Positions 57,539 to 64,000 of a stretch of DNA of 64,000 bases are shown here, piece after piece. Every line of letters begins with the position of its first letter. Position 1 is the stretch's first letter. The DNA comes from Lunularia cruciata (lineage: Eukaryota; Streptophyta; Marchantiopsida; Lunulariales; Lunulariaceae): contig OX419756.1 of the NCBI GenBank assembly GCA_948567375.1, positions 39,198,333 to 39,262,332 on the forward strand, read 5' to 3'. The translations under genes were made by a program, and so were the position numbers. Below the pieces are notes generated by a model, which saw only the letters and a list, made by a program, of their open reading frames with translations, ran no database searches and was not told where the DNA came from.

Positions 57539-58332
57539 GGGCCACTTCAAATGGCTAAATGATGTACGTTAGTTTTGACTTTTGACAGACTCTAAAACAT
57601 TGACGGAAAGAGTATCATCATGTGTCCATGGGAGTGCATAGGTCCGGCAGTTAATTTGGACGTACGTCAACTTCATATGTATACTTGTGATGGCAGGTCA
57701 CCTTGGATTATTGATTGGCGCTAATAGGTAACCAGTTCTCAAACTAGGTAACGTAAAGTAAATAGTTTAGGGTTTGCAAATCAATATGTTTGTTTTTTAC
57801 AGTCATTTTTAACAAAGGAGTGCTCATCAAATTTAGCTTTTAATTTTCCTATATATAGATGAATTTTTATGATTTCATATTTTTGTGATTAATGGAGTTT
57901 CAAACAGAAAATCTTATGGAATTAATCACATTAGTAAGGGGAGAAAAGATTTATGAACAAAAAGAAGATATTACACCCGAGTATTACAAGAACTGGTTCT
58001 CATTGACAAACAATTTCTTTTTCTATCTCAAAGAAGAATATTAATAAAATGCTTTCATTCTTAAGGCACACATGACCAACATTGAATAACAGTCCAAAAA
58101 TGGAAAAAGTAAAACATATTACATCTACATCCAGTCTCGAAGGTCAAAAATTAAAATTGAAGATGTTTTTGCTTGGAAAGAATAAAGACTCAATCTCGCA
58201 AAGACTGGAAGTCAAAAAGTTCTTTCTCGAGATAATTTAAACTTGTCATAGAAAGGGAATTCTGATTGTTCTATTGCAAGTTGTATCACCCGACCCACTA
58301 ATCTAGAAAATACTTGGTTCGAAAGAGCTCAA
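57539..58332. mobile_element. deleted Harbinger derivative between Harb1 and Harb2
   Basis: It begins with a left end GGGCCACTTCAAATGGCT and about 480 bp matching the 5' part of Harb1/Harb2. It then jumps (around 58040-58070) to sequence matching the right part (compare 57120-57370). It keeps no transposase. The last ~150 bp of the right end are missing, because Harb2 begins there. Confidence 0.72.
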
Positions 58333-58664
58333 ACAGAAGGCTACTTCACATGGCTCATTGATGTCCTGCTGTATTTTTGTACGTTAGCCTTCTAAGCACT
58401 AACGGAAAGAGGATCTTTAGGTGTCCATGGGAGTGCAAAGGTCTGGCAATTAACTTGGACGTAAGTCACACATATAAACATACTTGCAATGACATGTTAC
58501 TTTGGATTATTACTTGGTGCTAACAGGTAACCAGTTTTTCTATTGGAGTATGACAAGTAAGGAGTTTGGGACTTGAAAATGTCTATATTTTTAGCCTCTC
58601 ACACTTGTTTTGAACAGAAAAGTGCTCATTGGATTCAGCTTTCAGTCCTCTTTCAATATTCAAG

Positions 58665-60061
58665 ATGGATTTTTGTGATCTCATGTTTTTCTGGTTGATG
58701 GAGGTTAAAACAAAAAATCTCTTGGAGTTAGCCACATTGTTGATGGGAGAAACATTTTCTGAACAAGGGGAAGATATCACACCATAGTTCTGAACAAGAG
58801 GAAGATATTACACCAGAGATCTGAACAAGAGGAAGTTATTACACCAGAGTTTTGGAGCTCGTTCTTGATGGCAAATAATTGTTTTTTGCTATCTCAAAGA
58901 GGAATACCAAGAGACTTCTAGGTGATACCAAGACAGTAAACATGGTGGGAGATTGTTCACAAGCAAGTATGGTCAATGGATTCAGACTTTCTAAACAATC
59001 ATATGAGAAGCAAGTACCAAATGTCATAAAGAGTTTTAAGATATTAGTTGATGAGATTGAATCATATGTGCCTACTATGTTTGAATGGGTATATGCTAGA
59101 AAAAGAGTGGAGTTAGAAAAATGTGTAGTTGTAGTTTTACATAGATTTGCACACAATTTACCATTGAGAACTCTTAGTGATCTATATTGTCTTGGTGAAT
59201 AAACTATAGTGAAGTACACTATAATTATAGTCAAGATACTAGCAAACAAAGACAAAATATACTCAAAATACATCAGATGGCCTGTAGTAGAAAAATGTAT
59301 TGAGAGCATGTCAAATTTTGCACAAATCTATGGAATTACACAAATCATTGGTTGTATAGATGGTACATATATCAAATTGAGAACCAAACAAGCTATGAGA
59401 TTTTATCCTAAACACTATAGGAATAGACACTCATATTACTTTGTTTTTAGCTACAAGGTATTTGTGATGCGGATCTTCAGGTTTGGGACTTGTGTTGTAC
59501 AATGCCTAGATCTACTCACAATGCTGCACATTTACGACAATCCAACTTATATCAGGCAATGAAATCAGGGACACCTCTCACTCAACCAACACTCATTTTG
59601 ACACAAGAAAACCATACAATACAAGTGATTCCACCATTGATCCTTGGAGATACAACCTATCCATTATGTCAGTGGTTGTTGAAACTTTGGCATCAACATT
59701 CACATCAAGGACAACCTATGCAAAATGTATTTGACAACCATACATCAAAAGCACGTGTGGAGAATGCATTTGATCAATTGAAAGGTAGATGGATCATACT
59801 GAGGGACTGTCCAATGAGATTGGGAGTTGTTCCAAGAGTGACACTTGCATGTGCAGTATTGCACAACTTTGTAATTCAACAAGGTATACCATTACCTACT
59901 GACATCAATGTAGTGGATGTATGAATAGAGCACATATTTTGCCACTCCCAGGATTTGCAACAGACAAATGGAGTATATCTAGAGGTGAATTAGTAAGAGC
60001 AGCTTTGTACAAGCAATTCAAAAGTACTCATGCTCATCTAGATATAGCAAATGTAGTTTGA
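58665..60061 (+). pseudogene. Harb2 transposase, broken
   Basis: Collinear with the Harb1 transposase from the ATG at 58665 to a TGA at 60059-60061. It has frameshifts near 59020, 59450 and 59920 and a TAA at 59200-59202. Catalytic motifs are GCIDGTYIKL, LGDTTYPLC and ARVENAFDQLKGRW, with both Asp and the Glu kept. The N-terminal region contains three tandem 31-bp units (58758-58850), an insertion relative to Harb1 that by itself shifts the frame. Confidence 0.86.
58758..58850 (+). repeat. three tandem 31-bp units in the Harb2 transposase
   Basis: Units start with TCTGAACAAG at 58758, 58789 and 58820 and contain GAAGATATTACACCAGAG with a few differences. Harb1 has a single unit at the matching place (about 54667-54705). 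Confidence 0.88.
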
Positions 60062-60081
60062 GAGTGAAGGTATCTACTTAC

Positions 60082-61132
60082 TCAAGATGGCGGTCCATGT
60101 TGGTTGTTTTTCAAGATTTCAAGCTCCATACATTTTAGTTCAAGCATTTGGCTCATTAAATCCATCTTGCATTGTTCTTGAACCATCATCAAGTCAAATT
60201 TATGATCTTCTTGCAAGGATATCTTCTCATTTGCTTCCTTCACTACTTGAGTAAATTCAAGCATACACTTTTGTATTCCATCTTCACCTTCTTTTTGATA
60301 CTCTTCATGTTTTGTTACGTTGCCCAACAACACCAGGTTGAGCACAAGCTTTTGTCTTGAGATTGATTGTGGCCTGATTACCAATTGTCTCTAGAGGAGG
60401 ATAAGAGACTTGTGGTGTTTCCTTCTCATCATCAGATAGCAAAACATCCATATATGATTGTTCAGTTTGATTTATATGAGATGCTTCCTCACTCCCATCA
60501 ATAGTTTCATCAGTCAAGTCTACAAACCCTCTCTCACTAGTACCACCATCACATGCTCATGGAATGCCTTGTTCTTTGGGTGAACCACCTCTAATTATGT
60601 GCATATGTTCATAAAACTCCCATGAACTTGGTTCTAGGCCTGTGGTTTGTTTTCCTTTCTCAACCATGTATTTTTTGACTAGACCATCAAGCTTGTTCTT
60701 GAGAATCTATGGCTCATAAGGTGGTGTTATACTGATAGCTTCACTGAACCTATAAGCAAACACCTTCCACTGATCTTAACTTACATTGCCTTGGTTATAA
60801 TGATTAAAATAAATGTCTTCATACATATCAAAAAAAGCCTCACATGATTAGAAATCCACTCCCCTTTAGCCTTCTTTGGAACAGAAATACCTGTAAACAA
60901 AATTGACAACAATAGACAAATAATCAACATACTATTATTTTAGAATAGTATACCAATCTACATATGAAATAGTAAAAATCATACCACTCACAAGAGCATC
61001 CTTTGATGATGAATTTTTCTTTTTTGCACCAAACTTCTTCTTGGATGGAGCCTACAAATCTCTCACCAATGTATTTTTTCCATAGGTGGAAGAGCTCCCA
61101 AAACGTTCTCATTATGTACAATCTCTTCCATT
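60082..61132 (-). pseudogene. Harb2 partner gene (Myb/SANT-like with coiled coil), broken
   Basis: Collinear with 57000-55935. The coiled-coil end (MLEFTQVVKEANEK, HKFDLMMVQEQCKMDL) is open at 60384-60082 and the acidic segment at 60517-60305. The trihelix part at about 60880-60560 is interrupted by stops and a one-base loss. Confidence 0.8.
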
Positions 61133-61617
61133 CTGCTGCACAAAATTCAAAAGATATACATGGAAAAGTTGATTTGATAGAGAACTTTCATCTCACTAAT
61201 GTCACTACAATATTAATCTATTGTCTTCAGTTTCAAATCACACATGACAAGCATTTTATAACCTTCAATTCAAGCTATAGAATAGCACAACACGTCTAGA
61301 AATGAAAAAGTTATGATATATTACATATCTCATCAATCTAAAGGTCAAAAATCAGAACCTTGATATGTATGCTTGGAAAGTTGATATGCTTGCTCTTGGG
61401 CAAACTAAACCTATCATAGAATGGGACTTTTGAAAGTTGTATTGCCCATTATATCATACAACCCATTAACCTAGAAAATCTCCCGTTTGAGGGACTCAAA
61501 CTGAGCTAGAATTGCTTGACGTGTAAGCTCCGGCTGAGGGTTTGAACGTCAAGCAGACCTAACATGCGCATGAGCTCTGGCAGATTTATCACTATTGTAA
61601 TTTTTCTTTTAGTGTGT

Positions 61618-61622
61618 TGTTG
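61618..61622. other. target site duplication TGTTG, left of solo LTR
   Basis: TGTTG directly precedes TGTAATAC and recurs at 62354-62358 directly after GTATTACA. Confidence 0.9.
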
Positions 61623-62353
61623 TGTAATACTCCAAGGACAAGAAAAGAGAGAAAACACAAATTGCACACTCAAACATTCGATGCCCCAAAGGAGCACCTT
61701 CTCTTTATTATATAGACAAAGAAGATCTCCTCCAAGGAAGCTCCACCATAGGATTAGGGACACAAATAGGTGACATGTCAGCAAGCTCCACCCTTGGATT
61801 ACTTACTTGGATGGGTGACATGTCTGGTCTAGGTCCTATCTAGTTGGTCAAACAAGCTTTGACCAGAGGGAATCTTTTAGGGAATCTTCTTGTATGAATC
61901 TCAGAATCACGTAAGGTACCATTGGAAAGCTCTCAACGAGACAAAGCAGGGGGAGAGAAGGCCAAATTTTCCTCCATTTGGGGGGGGGGCCTGCACATTT
62001 TTGAGTCCTAATTCATCCATTTCGGCCTCTGAAATTGCCTTCAAAGATTTTAGGCATATTTTGGTTCCTACTCTATTAGTAGAAGTCCCCTTTTGGTAAA
62101 CTCTTTCTGATCTGTTTAATCTATCATGTGTAACATCCTTCCAGATGTTACCAAACCAATTCTCACCTTTAAATCATGTCTAACTATTGGTTCTAAGGTT
62201 CTCAAGTCCATTTCAATTTCTGCCCTATTAGTAGAAGTACTCTTTTGGTGATACTTCTATCTTATCTATTTTGACCATCATGTATAGCATCATTCTAGAT
62301 GTTACCAAATCAAATTTCACATCTAGATCATATGGCTAGCTCTTGGTATTACA
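61623..62353. repeat. solo LTR of the C chromovirus family, in Harb2
   Basis: A complete 731-bp LTR (TGTAATACTCC .. GGTATTACA) aligned end to end with 21665-22405 and flanked by a perfect TGTTG duplication. No internal sequence remains, as expected after LTR-LTR recombination. By comparison with C, the coding strand of the lost element would be minus. Confidence 0.93.
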
Positions 62354-62385
62354 TGTTGGAGCCCAAAAGAGCCATGTGAATTGCA

Positions 62386-62540
62386 TAAGAGCTAGAGCTG
62401 CTTGATGTATAGGCTCCGGCCGAGGGTTTGAACGTCAGGCAGACTTGACAGGCACATGAGCTCCATAAAAATTGTAGTTTCTGTGCTTTGTCTTTTAGTG
62501 GGCCGCTGGAGCCCAAAAGAGCCATGTGAATCATCCAAGA
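62386..62540. repeat. extra Harbinger right-end fragment
   Basis: About 150 bp (GAGCTAGAGCTGCTTGATG .. GAGCCATGTGAAT) repeat the right end of Harb1 (57378-57531) and Harb2. This makes three right ends to three left ends in the cluster. Confidence 0.72.
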
Positions 62541-62828
62541 GAGATAGATGTGAAGAAGGTTGTCAAGACACAAAGTGTACTAGAAAAGCATGCAAAAAGT
62601 TTCTTGTGGATAATACAAGAAGGAGAGAGTATTTTGGATGTGATGAAGGATAGCAAAGGAATGGAAGACCATATATATAGTAAAAGGAAAACCTAAGGGA
62701 TAACATTGTGTTAAATTCTAATAGTGTTGTATAGAGAAATTTTCTTACCGCACTTAGTATATTAGAGTAGTGTAAGCTATATGGCATATATACCAGTGTT
62801 TTAAAATTTAAGTGTAAATCATATTATC
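62541..62828. other. A/T-rich spacer, no supported feature
   Basis: About 290 bp between the Harbinger fragment and the copia LTR. I see no gene or known repeat. Confidence 0.5.
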
Positions 62829-62981
62829 TGTTAGAAAATATTGTCACCATGACCTATCGCAATAGCACATCATAAAGCCCATTAAACATAAATTAGAGGA
62901 CAACGGGAAATAATTGCTTCACTTTCTGTCATGTCACGGAAGCTACCTTCACACCTGAAGTAGGCTCACACATCCTTCAAA

Positions 62982-63052
<71 letters not shown>

Positions 63053-63262
63053 CCTCAGCACTGTCATCCAACTGAACTCTTGAATATTGACTTCCGGGAC
63101 ATCATGAGTATTGACCACTCAAGATATATAGTCGCTCTAATACTTAGCCTTAGTAATGACTGAACATATCTAGATAAATGACTATCCCACCGCATCTTTT
63201 ATCAATCATGTTTGCTTTTGCTCTTGATCAGTCAAGTCATTGATAAAAAGCCAAACATAACA
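62829..63262 (-). repeat. 3' LTR of a second copia element
   Basis: On the minus strand it starts TGTTATGTTTGGCTT at 63262, directly after the purine tract GCAAAAGGTGGAGAT. It ends ..ATTTTCTAACA at 62829. It is homologous to the LTR at 32219-32625 and contains a 66-bp (TA) run at 62984-63049. Confidence 0.86.
62984..63049. repeat. (TA)33 microsatellite
   Basis: An uninterrupted TA dinucleotide run inside the copia LTR. The sister LTR at 32461-32476 has only eight units at the same place. Confidence 0.95.
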
Positions 63263-64000
63263 ATCTCCACCTTTTGCTTGTATCCACCATATCATCCCAA
63301 AGAGCAACATTGAACATTGAGCAAGTTCATGCATAACTTGATCTTCTCAACAAGAATAGGATTAGTCAACATATCAGCTTCTTCTACCTTTGTGCCAAGT
63401 TTTTGCAAATTGATCTCACTATTTGTCACAGCTTCCTTGATAAAATGATGTCTCACATCAATATGCTTTGTCCTTGAATGATACTTGATTCTTGGCCAAG
63501 TGAATAGCATGTGAATGGCTATCACAAAAAAGTGTGGACTTTATGTTAGAAAGTCCTACATCCTTGGCTAATCTTTGTAGCCACGTTGCCTCTTTGGCAG
63601 CATCAGTTGTTGCCATATATTTTGCCTCTATAGCAGAAAGAGCAATAGCAAATCGGAGAGTAGACTTCCAACTTACTGCACCACCAACAAGTATAAAAAC
63701 AAATTGTGTTGTAGACCTTCTCTTATCCAAGTTCCCAGCAAAATCAGAATCTACATACCCTATAATTCCTCCTTCTTTATCCTTCTCCACATCAAAGTAT
63801 CCACTTCACAACTTCCCAATGTTGTTTCCTTAAATTTGCCATGTATCTACTCACCATACTCACAGCATATGAGATGTTTGGCCTATTGTAGACCATAGCA
63901 TACATTAAACTCCCAACAGCACAAGCATAAGTAACATTTGACATTACTTTCTCTCCTCCTCATTTGATGGACATTGCTCTAATGATATCCTAAATTGACT
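63263..64000 (-). pseudogene. copia RT end and RNase H, running off the right edge
   Basis: Minus strand. From the right edge: the RT/RNase H connection (SNVTYACAVGSLMYAMVYNR, then PNISYAVS and MANLRKQHWEV), then RNase H at 63790-63458 (GYVDSDFAGNLDKRRSTTQF, SWKSTLRFAIALSAIEAKYM, TWLQRLAKDVGLSN). A frameshift is at about 63475. The end is 63525-63292 (YHSRTKHIDVRHHFIKEAV). It is the same family as the copia at 1-2788 and is better preserved. The rest of the element lies outside the window. Confidence 0.88.

Larger units (their letters stand above)
58335..62385. mobile_element. Harb2: second PIF/Harbinger copy, carrying a solo LTR
   Basis: The left end GGCTACTTCACATGGCTC (58339) and the right end (reverse complement of GAGCCATGTGAATTGC at about 62369-62384) frame the same two-gene layout as Harb1. 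A 731-bp solo LTR of the C family is inserted 150 bp before the right end. It is the same family as Harb1, with many point differences. Each copy carries different lesions. Confidence 0.8.

Noticed and set aside
62456-62653. Cys/Lys-rich open frame resembling a small secreted peptide
   Set aside because: It lies across the Harbinger right-end fragment and the spacer, has no signal peptide and no counterpart in the other right ends.
1-64000. CRISPR arrays, operons, ribosome binding sites, rRNA genes
   Set aside because: None seen. Spliced genes and retroelement content show nuclear plant DNA, where bacterial features are not expected.

Overview
The window is nuclear DNA of a land plant. The evidence is spliced genes with GT..AG introns, a plant-type V-ATPase subunit a, a UBP23/USP36-type deubiquitinase, a TCHQD-class glutathione S-transferase, and plant-type Ty1/copia, Ty3/gypsy (including chromoviruses) and PIF/Harbinger elements. 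The short introns (roughly 80-460 bp in the two long genes) inside a repeat-rich background would suit a non-seed plant, but the species cannot be fixed from the sequence.

Layout. (1) 1-32625 is a nest of retrotransposons. The outermost host is a decayed copia element (1-2788, resuming at 31875-32625 with its 3' LTR). Its RNase H domain is split by an old minus-strand gypsy element, called G2 here (2789-31874). G2 contains a plus-strand chromovirus E1 (3517-9136, target duplication CCTAT), a plus-strand gypsy element B (13388 to about 27000), and a solo LTR of the B family (27575-28267). B is itself split in its gag gene by a minus-strand chromovirus C (15987-22405, target duplication GGTGG). 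The deepest nesting is therefore copia > G2 > B > C. (2) 32626-53558 is the low-copy gene island: a TCHQD-class GST (+, 3 coding exons), a ubiquitin-specific protease (-, 9 exons) convergent with it, and the V-ATPase a subunit (-, 18 exons). All three can be spliced by eye into uninterrupted reading frames. (3) 53559-62540 holds a small terminal-inverted-repeat element and a cluster of PIF/Harbinger elements: two near-complete copies, each with a transposase and an opposite-strand Myb/SANT-like gene, a deleted derivative between them, an extra right-end fragment, and a solo chromovirus LTR inside the second copy. (4) 62829-64000 is the 3' end of another copia element on the minus strand, the same family as the one at the left. 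The gene island and Harbinger cluster are thus bracketed by inverted copia LTRs.

The three host genes have unrelated housekeeping roles (glutathione chemistry, ubiquitin removal, vacuolar/endosomal acidification) and do not form a pathway. The points most worth checking are in the repeats. C sits inside B with a perfect target duplication, yet the LTRs of C differ far more than those of B, as if B had transposed with C inside it. G2 looks circularly permuted, with an LTR-LTR junction and its ends inside the LTR. The LTR promoter of E1 is packed with heat-shock-element units just upstream of a TATA box. B carries an extra zinc-knuckle ORF before gag. All retroelement and transposase genes here are broken in at least one place; the host genes are not.
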